A program made the position numbers and the translations under genes. Positions 1 to 6,360 of a DNA stretch of 15,474 nucleotides are shown in pieces (position 1 is the first letter of the stretch; each line of letters opens with the position of its first letter). The notes beneath the pieces were generated by a model. It was not told the origin of the DNA. It saw only the letters and a program-made list of their open reading frames with translations, and did not search any database. Source of the DNA: Flammeovirgaceae bacterium UBA2338 (GTDB lineage: Bacteria; Bacteroidota; Bacteroidia; Cytophagales; Cyclobacteriaceae); the NCBI GenBank assembly GCA_002344795.1, contig DDUM01000084.1, positions 5,371 to 20,844 of the forward strand, given 5' to 3'.

Positions 1-107
1 AGTTCTTCGCTAAGTTTTTCCGATCTTGAACGGAAACACAAAAAGCGCTACTTTGGTATTGACTTATGAAAGGTGGCATACGACCACATACATCTTTGTT
101 GGCAGTA
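1..107 (+). repeat. Dispersed intergenic repeat, copy A (left-truncated)
   Basis: This is the 3' part of a repeat seen again at 2486-2666, 2984-3168, 5318-5470, 6156-6300 and 8436-8540. The shared core reads roughly TTCTTCGCTAAGTTTTT, a variable loop, GGAAACACAAAA and GCGCTATTTT. It can fold as an imperfect hairpin (here TTTCCG pairs with CGGAAA, and CGCT with AGCG). The copy ends at 85-107 in a stretch whose exact reverse complement lies at 662-684, after the TPR gene. The 5' end of the copy is outside the window. Confidence 0.75.
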
Positions 108-113
108 ATTTTT

Positions 114-656
114 ATGGGACGATTGGTACTCCTTATTCAAATAATGTTGCTGTTTCAGGTAAAGGGGGTGACCCAGTCTATGGAGACCAATCACCACGAC
201 ACCTCTTTAGTGGCTAAAGACTACAATACTTTAAAAAGTAAGGTTTTTCAATTAACTCAATCCCATAAATTTGCTGAGGCTGCTTTGATATGTGACCAAT
301 TTCTCAATTCATATCCCGCTGACAGTCTTGTTAACTACATCTCCGGAACAATCTATTTTGACCTTAAGAAGTATGACATAGCTTTAAACTATTTTAATCG
401 AGCGAAAGAAGGTAGACTTCATCAAAGAGAGTTGTATTATTTAAGTGGACTTTGTAATTACTATTTAGTCAATGACCAATCTGCAATTGATGATTTTAAA
501 AAAGCATTGGACTTTGGAGAGGACCCTCAGACGATCTTCCTAATTGGCGTGTGTAGCAATAATTTAAAGTCAAAATCAGGTTGTGGTTTAATCAAAAGAG
601 CAATTGACCTTGGCTTTCCGGACCAAGGAGGAGTATATAAGAGCGACTGCAACTAA
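114..656 (+). CDS. Small exported TPR-repeat protein
   Basis: The 180-aa product has a hydrophobic start (residues 2-18, ending near TQS) that could be a signal peptide. Two to three tetratricopeptide-like units follow at about residues 53-135; motifs such as GTIYFDLKKYDIALNYF and LSGLCNYYLVNDQSAIDDF show the TPR A/B helix spacing. The end (GCGLIKRAIDLGFPD...YKSDC) resembles the C-terminus of many small Bacteroidota TPR proteins. TPRs act as protein-binding scaffolds; no partner can be named. I prefer ATG 114 over the in-frame ATG at 66, because the upstream stretch lies inside repeat copy A and would place a charged extension before the hydrophobic segment. The gene stands alone and is bracketed by a perfect inverted repeat (85-107 and 662-684). 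Confidence 0.75.
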   Translation: MGRLVLLIQIMLLFQVKGVTQSMETNHHDTSLVAKDYNTLKSKVFQLTQSHKFAEAALICDQFLNSYPADSLVNYISGTIYFDLKKYDIALNYFNRAKEGRLHQRELYYLSGLCNYYLVNDQSAIDDFKKALDFGEDPQTIFLIGVCSNNLKSKSGCGLIKRAIDLGFPDQGGVYKSDCN

Positions 657-661
657 AAAAC

Positions 662-787
662 TACTGCCAACAAAGATGTATGTGTCATGTGATTCACTGC
701 GTATCTGAAGGGGGCTACTTGTCCGCTACTATTTTGGTTGTGATCTAAGTTGGGTGGCAAAAGCCACATGCAAGGGTGTTTTAGGCC
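662..787 (+). repeat. attC-like cassette boundary after the TPR gene
   Basis: Six bases after the TPR stop, 662-684 is the exact reverse complement of 85-107, and the stretch to 697 (GATGTATGTGTCATGTGATTCAC in two parts, 675-697) recurs in near-identical form at 1711-1733 and 3933-3955. About 100 bases on, CCACATGCAAGGGTGTTTTAGGCC (about 764-787) partly complements the start: CATGTG pairs with CACATG. The roughly 125-base span would fit a folded recombination site. The assignment is inferred from layout; the integron consensus ends are not present. Confidence 0.4.
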
Positions 788-878
788 ATTCTGACTCATC
801 CTGAAAAAAGGTATCAAATTAAAGGTGAGCCAAAGACATAGTTTATTATACGACAAATATATATTAAATATTAATGCA

Positions 879-914
879 TATTTATTGATAAACAATAAAT
901 AAATTCTACATTTA
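879..914 (+). promoter_or_regulatory. Bacteroidota-type promoter overlapped by an inverted repeat
   Basis: TTG at 885-887, a 19-base spacer and TACATTTA at 907-914 match the Bacteroidota -33/-7 pattern TTG-N19-TAnnTTTG except for the last base. A perfect 9-bp inverted repeat (arms 879-887 and 893-901, TATTTATTG / CAATAAATA, five-base centre) covers the -33 element. It is a plausible operator, and the XRE regulator encoded downstream could bind it. AT-richness makes chance matches possible. Confidence 0.45.
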
Positions 915-939
915 TGGCATAATTTAAACGCTTACACTT

Positions 940-1476
940 ATGTCAAAAACAAACAACTTCATATTTACCGGTCTAAAGATTGTTGCCTGGATCATCTTCG
1001 TTGGCCTATGCATAGAAGCAGGAGGCTTGATAGTAAATTTTATTTTTAGCTTATATAATCCCGAATTTGTCCAAAACCTGTATCAAAAACTGGATTTAAG
1101 CGAATTGTACGAACGTAGTAAGTGGGCATTTTTCAGCATGTATAGTTTTGTCTTGATCATCTCGATTCTGAAAGCAGTGTTATTTTATGTAGTCATTATA
1201 CTGGTAACCAAAATTGATCTACAAAAACCATTCAACAGTTTTGTTTCAGGACAGATTTCGAAAATAAGCTACTACACACTAGCAATCGGACTTCTAAGTT
1301 TCCTGGCGCGGCAGTCAGCAAAAAATTTACAGCATCGAGACTACTCTATAGACATCCTAAACCAGTTTTGGGCGGACAGTCAGGCATTTATTTTAATGGC
1401 GGCTGTGATCTATGTTATTGCTACTATTTTTTCAAAAGGAGTTGAAATCCAAAACGAAAACGATTTAACTGTTTAA
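940..1476 (+). CDS. DUF2975 family membrane protein
   Basis: The 178-aa protein has about four membrane segments (near residues 9-35, 62-88, 108-124 and 147-164), a long loop after the first one (FSLYNPEFVQNLYQKLDLS), and KIDLQKPFNSFVSGQISKI before the third. This architecture and the KPF motif are typical of DUF2975 proteins, whose biochemical role is unknown. The diagnostic context is the next gene: a small XRE regulator of the YozG type starts four bases after the stop, the standard DUF2975 partner in Firmicutes and Bacteroidota. The two are almost certainly co-transcribed from the promoter at 885-914. There may be a membrane-sensor and cytoplasmic-regulator relationship, but that is inference. 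Confidence 0.85.
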   Translation: MSKTNNFIFTGLKIVAWIIFVGLCIEAGGLIVNFIFSLYNPEFVQNLYQKLDLSELYERSKWAFFSMYSFVLIISILKAVLFYVVIILVTKIDLQKPFNSFVSGQISKISYYTLAIGLLSFLARQSAKNLQHRDYSIDILNQFWADSQAFILMAAVIYVIATIFSKGVEIQNENDLTV

Positions 1477-1479
1477 GCT

Positions 1480-1707
1480 ATGCCGATCATTGTAAACTTG
1501 GATGTGGTTATGGCGAAACGGAAAATTTCTCTTAATGAACTTTCTGAAAGAGTTGATTTGACATTATCTAATCTTTCAATCTTAAAGACTGGAAAGGCAA
1601 AAGCTATTCGTTTTAGCACACTAGTAGCAATTTGTAAAGCATTGGACTGCCAGCCTGGTGACATTTTAGAATTCGTTAATGATGAAAAAAAAGCAACGAA
1701 CAGTTAG
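1480..1707 (+). CDS. YozG-like XRE-family transcriptional regulator
   Basis: The 75-aa product is a single Cro/C1-type helix-turn-helix domain. It starts MPIIVNLDVVMAKRKISLNEL; ISLNELSERVDLTLSNLSIL forms the first helices and recognition region, FSTLVAICKALDCQPGDIL the last ones. The ending CQPGDILEFV is the family hallmark. Proteins of this size act as DNA-binding repressors or activators, often on their own operon. It lies four bases after the DUF2975 gene, so the two are co-translated. It probably controls that pair through the inverted repeat at 879-901, although the DNA alone does not prove this. Confidence 0.9.
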   Translation: MPIIVNLDVVMAKRKISLNELSERVDLTLSNLSILKTGKAKAIRFSTLVAICKALDCQPGDILEFVNDEKKATNS

Positions 1708-1836
1708 TATGATGTATGCGCCATGTGCTTCACTTACTTTTTGTGTACCTCTGTCTTTAATCTTATTCAGAGTTGTATTGTAAAAAACAGTGTGTCCCAC
1801 CTGATGCTGATAAACCGTACACATATTGTAAACTAC
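1705..1836 (+). repeat. attC-like cassette boundary after the XRE gene
   Basis: GATGTATGCGCCATGTG followed by CTTCAC (1711-1733) is the same boundary motif as at 675-697 and 3933-3955, again directly after a stop codon. About 100 bases later GTACACATATTGTAAAC (1818-1834) resembles the closing motif CACATATCGTTGTTTACC at 4007-4024. The beginning and the reverse complement of the end share about 11 of 20 positions, so the ends could pair imperfectly. The stretch between shows no coding potential. This is inferred from comparison with the other boundaries. Confidence 0.35.
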
Positions 1837-1854
1837 AATAAAAATTAAGAGCAG

Positions 1855-2412
1855 ATGAGAAAAATAGTTGCTTTGTCTTTTATATCATTAGATGGAGTTA
1901 TACAAGCACCAGGTGGTCCCGAGGAGGATTTATCAGGTGGTTTCAGATATGGTGGTTGGGTTGTACCATATATGGACGAAGTAGGTGATAAGTTCATGCA
2001 AAAGCTAATGGAACCCTCGGATTTGCTCTTAGGGAGAAAAACATATGATATTTGGACTGATTACTGGCCTAAACATGCCGACAACTGGAAAGGCATCAAT
2101 GATGTCAAAAAATATGTCCTTTCTACAACAGTGAAAACTTCAGATTGGCAGAATTCGTTTTTTCTTGAGAATGTAGAAGATATTAAAAAACTTAAAAAAT
2201 CGGAAGGCTCTGATATCAAGGTGTGGGGGAGTAGCAAATTGGTTCAATTGCTATTGCAAAATGCTTTAATTGACGAGCTCTGGCTTTTAATTTACCCGTT
2301 AGTTCTTGGCGAAGGAAAAAAGATGTTTGCTGATGGAGCATTTCCAACAGCATATATATTGGCAGAGAGTTTTGTCACACCAAGTGGTGTTGTGATTGTC
2401 AATTACAAGTGA
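1855..2412 (+). CDS. Dihydrofolate-reductase-family protein (RibD C-terminal-like), copy 1
   Basis: The 185-aa protein belongs to the COG0262 / RibD C-terminal-like group of small NAD(P)H-dependent reductases; the substrate of these YwjB/YyaP-like members is unknown. Visible motifs are SLDGVIQAPGGPEED (11-25), DLLLGRKTYD (56-65), IKVWGSSKLVQLLL and DELWLLIYPLVLGEGKKMF. It shares about half its residues with the protein at 3286-3900, in the same order throughout. The reading frame stops at TGA 2410-2412, but the bases after it still encode TGEVKTGTVGV then TAA (2446-2448), matching the tail GEVKTGTIGA of copy 2. Copy 1 has therefore lost about 12 residues through a CGA/CGG-to-TGA type change. 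The conserved core ends before this point, so activity may survive. Confidence 0.9.
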   Translation: MRKIVALSFISLDGVIQAPGGPEEDLSGGFRYGGWVVPYMDEVGDKFMQKLMEPSDLLLGRKTYDIWTDYWPKHADNWKGINDVKKYVLSTTVKTSDWQNSFFLENVEDIKKLKKSEGSDIKVWGSSKLVQLLLQNALIDELWLLIYPLVLGEGKKMFADGAFPTAYILAESFVTPSGVVIVNYK

Positions 2413-2448
2413 ACAGGAGAAGTCAAAACTGGTACTGTAGGGGTTTAA
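2413..2448 (+). pseudogene. Decayed C-terminal tail of dihydrofolate-reductase-family copy 1
   Basis: In frame with the preceding gene and directly after its TGA, these codons read TGEVKTGTVGV and end in TAA. The intact paralogue ends RAGEVKTGTIGA, so this is the former C-terminus cut off by a nonsense change. Conservation of the tail suggests the change is recent. Confidence 0.75.
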
Positions 2449-2485
2449 AATCGGCATTTGGTGTTGATGATTTATTCTCACGCAC

Positions 2486-2666
2486 AGTCACTCACAGCGG
2501 ACTCTGAGAACTGTTAGATTGCCACAAAAAGTTCTTCACTAAGTTTCTTCGGTGTTGTAGAAAAAGGCCTATTTTAGTAGTGACATTTGAAAGGTAAGGT
2601 GGCACCTGTCTGCAGTTTACTTGCCTAAGGCATGACGGGCACAATGCATACATGGGCGTTGTGGCC
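2486..2666 (+). repeat. Dispersed intergenic repeat, copy B
   Basis: The copy begins AGTCACTCACAGCGGACTC and continues through the core (TTCTTCACTAAGTTTCTTCG, GGCCTATTTTAGTAGTGAC). It ends with GCATACATGGGCGTTGTGG (2646-2664), which recurs in copy D. Like copy C it contains an inserted palindromic block (2605-2642, centred on TGCCTAAGGCA). The next gene starts about 56 bases further on. Confidence 0.8.
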
Positions 2667-2721
2667 AATTGGAGGATAACTCGAATACAAAAAGAAATGT
2701 CACTTCTTACAAAATAATAAA

Positions 2722-2955
2722 GTGAACTTGTTAGACACATCTGAATTATTTAGAGGACAATTCATCGGAATGTTTGATATGAATGGTAAGCCAATTCATG
2801 AAGGTAACTCTGTCCGATTTTATTATAAAGGTGAATTTGTAACGTGCAAAGTAATCTATGCTCCAGATTGGGCCATGTTTTGTCTTCAATGGCCTGATGG
2901 TTATAGGAATAAATTCCCGATGAATCCAGAAAAATATCAAGTGCTAGGAAGCTAA
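2722..2955 (+). CDS. Small YopX-like domain protein
   Basis: The 77-aa product contains FIGMFDMNGKPIHEGNSVRF (residues 15-34), which matches the opening of YopX-like domains (pattern Y-T-G-hydrophobic-x-D-x-x-G-x-x-I-x-E-G-D). Beta-strand-like sequence with KVIYAPDWAMFCLQWPDG follows. YopX-like proteins are common in phages and accessory DNA and have no established function. The start is uncertain: GTG 2722 keeps the whole motif, whereas the first in-frame ATG (2770) would cut into it, and no good ribosome binding site distinguishes them. It stands alone between repeat copies B and C, as expected for a cassette-borne gene. Confidence 0.6.
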   Translation: MNLLDTSELFRGQFIGMFDMNGKPIHEGNSVRFYYKGEFVTCKVIYAPDWAMFCLQWPDGYRNKFPMNPEKYQVLGS

Positions 2956-2983
2956 ACGAAAAGAAATTCCATTATTCCCATTC

Positions 2984-3168
2984 AGAGTCACTCACAGAGG
3001 ACGCTGAGAACTGATAGATTACTACTATAATTTCTTTGCTAAGTTTTTTCGGTGTTGTAGGAAAACACAAAAGGCGCTATTTTAGTATTAACTTATGGAA
3101 GGGGCCACACGCCTGCCGTTTACCTGCCTAAGGCATGGCAGGCACGACCAGATACATGACGTTAGCGA
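2984..3168 (+). repeat. Dispersed intergenic repeat, copy C
   Basis: This is one of the two best-preserved copies. From AGAGTCACTCACAGAGG to GGCGCTATTTTAGTA it differs from copy D at only about ten of 104 positions. The 3' part has the palindromic insert at 3111-3146 (CCTGCCTAAGGCATGGCAGG) shared with copy B, and the closing motif AGATACATGACGTTAGCGAT (3150-3168). Confidence 0.8.
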
Positions 3169-3198
3169 TCATGCTAATGTAGTGACAACTTCACCTTA

Positions 3199-3254
3199 AT
3201 TGTCGCATTCACGTACTTAGATTGTCGTATTCACACTGTATTTGAGTGAATTCG
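3199..3254 (+). promoter_or_regulatory. Tandem operator-like direct repeats upstream of the second reductase
   Basis: ATTGTCGCATTCAC (3199-3212) and ATTGTCGTATTCAC (3221-3234) are direct repeats 22 bases apart, so a protein would contact the same helix face two turns apart. GTGAATTCGATA (3246-3257) looks like a diverged inverted third copy. The cluster sits 50-90 bases upstream of ATG 3286 and is absent upstream of the first reductase gene. Function as an operator or promoter region is inferred. Confidence 0.4.
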
Positions 3255-3285
3255 ATAGGCAAGATTTGTATCTTATTTAAAGCAA

Positions 3286-3900
3286 ATGAATATGAGAAAA
3301 ATAATTATCCAGGAGTTTATTTCATTAGATGGTGTAATGCAAGCACCTGGCGGATCTGAGGAAGATACATCGAATGGTTTTCAATATGGTGGCTGGACTG
3401 CCCCGTATTTTTACAAGGCTGACGAAGAGGCTAGTGCGTTTATGAAAAAAAATATGGATTCGACTGATCTTCTTTTGGGCAGAAAAACATACGATCTGTT
3501 TGCTGCCTACTGGCCTGAACATGCAGACATGTGGCCGGGCATCAATGATGTTACAAAATATGTTGTTTCAAAAAATTCAATTGGACTTCCTTGGGTAAAC
3601 TCTGAACTGATTACAGGTGATGTCGTAGTGCGCATCAAAGAACTTAAAGCTGGAAAAGGCTCTATTTTGAAAGTTATTGGCAGCGGCAATTTTGCTCAAA
3701 CGCTGTTTAAGCATGACCTGGTTGATGAGCTATGGCTCATGATTTTTCCTGTAACACTGGGAACCGGTAAGCGTTTGTTTGGTGAGGGTACCATTCCGGC
3801 AGCCTTCACGCTAACGGAAAATTTGGTTACATCAAATGGTGTGATTTTTGCCAATTACAAACGGGCAGGAGAAGTCAAGACAGGTACTATTGGTGCTTAA
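3286..3900 (+). CDS. Dihydrofolate-reductase-family protein (RibD C-terminal-like), copy 2
   Basis: The 204-aa protein has the same domain order as the copy at 1855-2412: SLDGVMQAPGGSEED near the N-terminus, DLLLGRKTYDLF, ILKVIGSGNFAQTLF and DELWLMIFPVTLGTGKRLFG. It retains the full C-terminal tail (GEVKTGTIGA). It is predicted to be a soluble pyridine-nucleotide-dependent reductase of unknown substrate; COG0262 YwjB-like proteins are not known to give trimethoprim resistance, so no dfr symbol is given. ATG 3286 and ATG 3292 are both possible, and the second aligns with the start of copy 1. Two half-identical paralogues lying 870 bases apart, separated by a YopX-like gene and repeats, suggest either an old duplication or independent capture of relatives. 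Confidence 0.9.
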   Translation: MNMRKIIIQEFISLDGVMQAPGGSEEDTSNGFQYGGWTAPYFYKADEEASAFMKKNMDSTDLLLGRKTYDLFAAYWPEHADMWPGINDVTKYVVSKNSIGLPWVNSELITGDVVVRIKELKAGKGSILKVIGSGNFAQTLFKHDLVDELWLMIFPVTLGTGKRLFGEGTIPAAFTLTENLVTSNGVIFANYKRAGEVKTGTIGA

Positions 3901-3904
3901 CTAA

Positions 3905-4024
3905 AAAAAATGACTTTATGAGAATTGGCATGACCGTATGCGTCATGTGTTTCACAACGTATTTGAAAGAGCGGGATGCTCCCGCTCTTGTTGGTGTTGA
4001 TCGCTGCACATATCGTTGTTTACC
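3905..4024 (+). repeat. attC-like cassette boundary with internal hairpin
   Basis: The boundary motif ACCGTATGCGTCATGTG plus TTTCAC lies at 3933-3955, as after the TPR and XRE genes. The closing motif CACATATCGTTGTTTACC is at 4007-4024. Between them is a perfect 10-bp stem (3967-3976 with 3980-3989, AAGAGCGGGA / TCCCGCTCTT) with a three-base loop. The hairpin has few trailing T residues, so it is not a clear intrinsic terminator, although it could serve as one for the reductase gene. It could also be the apical stem of the boundary element. Confidence 0.4.
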
Positions 4025-4375
4025 AACGAGTAAAATAAACCTGGATGACAGATGTTTCCGCCTTGCCTTTGTTGGTCTTCTTGACTAACAAAGCATGGCA
4101 GGTATTGGGTAAGGAATCACATTTGTAATTGTCCTATGCTAGAGATTCGTAATGCCCTGGAGTACGTGCGGTCTACCGCTCCTTTGTGTTTTTCCAGATG
4201 GCTTATGGCTGGATGACTTGCCTGAAGTTCAAAGTATAAAATGTATTGATTCTTTTTGCCAACGAAAATAATGAACTAACAAAGATGTAACCGCCATGTA
4301 CCCTGGTGCGTCAAAGTAGAATAATTCTGTCATTACTATCTACAGCAACTTCAAATACAATACATCCAAAAAACA
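4025..4375. other. Gene-free stretch with boundary motifs (possible empty unit)
   Basis: I see no convincing coding region here. At 4067-4093 an 11-bp stem (one G-U pair) is formed by CTTTGTTGGTC and GACTAACAAAG. These are the same 9-base cores that bound the TPR gene (CTTTGTTGG at 94-102, CCAACAAAG at 667-675), here set back to back with nine bases between. A further CTAACAAAG followed by ATGTAACCGCCATGTAC lies at 4276-4301. The order suggests one or two units that have lost, or never had, a gene. Confidence 0.35.
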
Positions 4376-5251
4376 ATGAATGCATTTCTCAAAAGAGTAC
4401 TGTACTTTCCAATTACCAAAATTGTCATAGGTATTGGCGTTTGTTTTTCACTATTTGTGACAATTCAAAACTTCGTATCCAAACCACTTCTTTACAGTAT
4501 CATCCCTGATAGAGGTATTGCTGACCCTATTGTCCATGGCATTTCGGTTATAGTTCTATTGCTTGGATACTACTGCTTGTTTCGTTTATATGACAATAGA
4601 AAAATCACAGAACTGTCCATCGAATATTTGTCCAAAGAACTGCCTGGAGGTTTTGGTCTTGGATTTTTAACAATTTCCTTATCCATTTTCATTTTGTATT
4701 CTTTAGGCTACTATCAGTTTCATTATATAACATCAGCTCACTATTCTTTGAGACTGTTCGGACTTTTAGTGGTTGCAGCTTTAATTGAAGACTTATTCTT
4801 TAGAGGCATAATAATACGGGAGTGTGAAAATTGGCTGGGCACCAACATAACCTTAGTCATTGGAATGCTGTTCGAAATTGATCATTTGTTTAATCCCAAT
4901 GCCAACTTATTCAGTATATTTTTCATTTTGGTTTGGGGATTCACGATGGCCATGTTATATGTATATACGAAGAGAATTTGGTTGCCTTTTTTCTTTCATG
5001 TAGGATGGAATTTTGCGCAACCTTTTTACGGTTCCAACCTTACAGGTTTGGAGGATATGGGAAGTATAATTCAATCGAAATTTATCGGACCTGAATTATT
5101 TACGGGAGGAGCAGTGGGGGTTGAAGGTTCAATTTTTACAACAGTTTTGTTACTGTTTATTGGAGTTATTCTTTATGTTCTTGCAAAGAAAGAAGGCAAA
5201 ATTATAAAAAGAAAAAGTGTTGCAGCAGTCAATTCAAAACTGAGTGAATAA
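4376..5251 (+). CDS. CPBP family intramembrane protease (CAAX-like)
   Basis: The 291-aa, multi-spanning membrane protein has the three conserved blocks of the CPBP/Abi (Rce1-like) glutamate-type intramembrane proteases. Block one is IEDLFFRG at 137-144 (E138 and R143). Block two is FEIDH at 166-170 (FxxxH). Block three is HVGWN at 208-212 (HxxxN). The usual EExxxR of block one is E-D here, a conservative change. Hydrophobic segments lie near residues 14-30, 52-72, 95-113, 126-140, 158-168, 178-196 and 240-262. Family members cleave prenylated or bacteriocin-related peptides or serve in immunity and signalling; the substrate here is unknown. It stands alone between a gene-free stretch and repeat copy D. 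Confidence 0.85.
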   Translation: MNAFLKRVLYFPITKIVIGIGVCFSLFVTIQNFVSKPLLYSIIPDRGIADPIVHGISVIVLLLGYYCLFRLYDNRKITELSIEYLSKELPGGFGLGFLTISLSIFILYSLGYYQFHYITSAHYSLRLFGLLVVAALIEDLFFRGIIIRECENWLGTNITLVIGMLFEIDHLFNPNANLFSIFFILVWGFTMAMLYVYTKRIWLPFFFHVGWNFAQPFYGSNLTGLEDMGSIIQSKFIGPELFTGGAVGVEGSIFTTVLLLFIGVILYVLAKKEGKIIKRKSVAAVNSKLSE

Positions 5252-5470
5252 TTCTTTGTTTAGTTTTACGAACCTTGAAGGGAATATTAAAAGTTGTAAT
5301 TAATCATAATCCTAATCAGAGTCACTCACAGAGGGCGCTGAGAACTGATTGATTGCTACTATTGGTTCTTCACTAAGTTTTTTCGGTGTTGTAGGAAAAC
5401 ACAAAAGGCGCTATTTTAGTAGTGGCTTTATGTAGGGTGGCACACAGCGCATACATGGGCATTGTTGCAC
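5252..5470 (+). repeat. Dispersed intergenic repeat, copy D with a degenerate half-copy before it
   Basis: A diverged half-copy (ATTCTTTGTTTAGTTTTACG, CCTTGAAGGGAATATTAAAA; 5250-5300) is followed by a well-kept full copy at 5318-5470. The full copy runs from AGAGTCACTCACAGAGGGCG through CTATTTTAGTAGTGGC to the closing motif GCGCATACATGGGC ATTGTTGC (5447-5467). It is nearly the same as copy C and shares its closing motif with copy B. The next gene starts 20 bases after the end. Confidence 0.8.
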
Positions 5471-5489
5471 ATAACCTAAATCACATCTC

Positions 5490-6068
5490 ATGAAACTCTT
5501 AAATTATACAGCATTTATTTTATTGTTAAGTTTATCTGTCTCTTGTCAAAACTCAGTAAAAAAAGAAGTTGATTCTCCCCCTGAAGTCAACAGTTCTAAT
5601 GAAAACAAACAAATAGAAAATAAAACTGATATATCATTTTTGATAGGTAAAAGATTCCAAGCACTATTTATAACTCCGAGTTCGAATATAAGCCGCTATA
5701 TTGAACCCGCTTGTTTAAGTGACGGCCCGAGCTTGTCATTTGAGGAGGATGAAGTGATCTTCAGGTGTGGGCAAGATGCGATTTCTCATATGATCCATTC
5801 TTCAATAAAAAAAGGTAACGATTATTCTTTAAGGCTTGATAAAAATTTAGTGTTGACCCTAGAGTATATTGAAAGTGAACCATTTGATTTTATTACCATC
5901 AAACTTAGTGATATGAATGAGTTATTTATGGGCTATTACCCCGATTCTATTATATCCACCAATTCTGACAGTATTCAAATGGCATTATGGACGAATGATA
6001 CCAGAGGGAAGCTCGAGAGAGAAGCAAGGTATACCGCATTAGAATGTCCAGATGATACTTTTGATTAA
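5490..6068 (+). CDS. Orphan lipoprotein
   Basis: The 192-aa protein starts with a lipoprotein signal (MKLLNYTAFILLLSLSVSC), giving cysteine 19 as the probable lipidation site. A Ser/Asn/Glu/Lys-rich linker (about 20-48) and a mixed beta-type domain follow. Two internal cysteines are visible in the domain (EPACLSDGP and IFRCGQD) and one near the end (ALECPDD); they could form a disulfide in the periplasm or outside. I do not recognise a family. It starts 20 bases after repeat copy D and ends about 90 bases before copy E, so it is a one-gene unit like its neighbours. Confidence 0.75.
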   Translation: MKLLNYTAFILLLSLSVSCQNSVKKEVDSPPEVNSSNENKQIENKTDISFLIGKRFQALFITPSSNISRYIEPACLSDGPSLSFEEDEVIFRCGQDAISHMIHSSIKKGNDYSLRLDKNLVLTLEYIESEPFDFITIKLSDMNELFMGYYPDSIISTNSDSIQMALWTNDTRGKLEREARYTALECPDDTFD

Positions 6069-6155
6069 TACTACTATAGTAGAGAATATAGAACGCGCTA
6101 CAACACTGTATATAACTAATAGGGTGTTTAGTGGTTTGTGAAAGCAATCTCACCT

Positions 6156-6300
6156 AGAGTCACTCCAAGGGGACTCGGAAACCTGCAAATTATTTATTAA
6201 CAGTTCTTCACAATGTTTTCCTGAAATTAAACGGAAACCCAAAAGGTGTTATTTTGGCAATGACTTCTGTAAGCTGGGCTCCATGTATAGTTGTTGCCAT
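6156..6300 (+). repeat. Dispersed intergenic repeat, copy E (diverged)
   Basis: AGAGTCACTCCAAGGGGACTC opens the copy. The core follows as CAGTTCTTCACAATGTTTTCC, a loop, AACGGAAACCCAAAAGG and TGTTATTTTGGCAATGAC. It closes with CCATGTATAGTTGTTGCCAT (6281-6300). It is more diverged than C and D, but the blocks are in the same order and spacing. Confidence 0.65.
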
Positions 6301-6360
6301 TTTCATCTCAAAACTTGTTTAATCCAGAAGTTACTTTTCAATAACCTGGTGTGATTCATT

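Noticed and set aside
26..217. Open frame of 63 codons overlapping the TPR gene start
   Set aside because: It begins inside repeat copy A, overlaps the better-supported TPR frame and has no recognisable domain.
653..895. Minus-strand open frame of 80 codons after the TPR gene
   Set aside because: It lies across the boundary element and AT-rich promoter stretch, and its composition looks like translated spacer.
2492..2740. Minus-strand open frame across repeat copy B
   Set aside because: It is a translation of the repeat itself; the other repeat copies do not keep the frame.
1855..3900. Trimethoprim-resistance dihydrofolate reductases
   Set aside because: The motifs fit the RibD C-terminal-like COG0262 group, not true DfrA/DfrB or FolA enzymes.
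3967..3989. Perfect 10-bp hairpin as an intrinsic terminator
   Set aside because: It is not followed by a T-run and lies inside a boundary element, so I did not list it as a terminator; it is described within the element instead.
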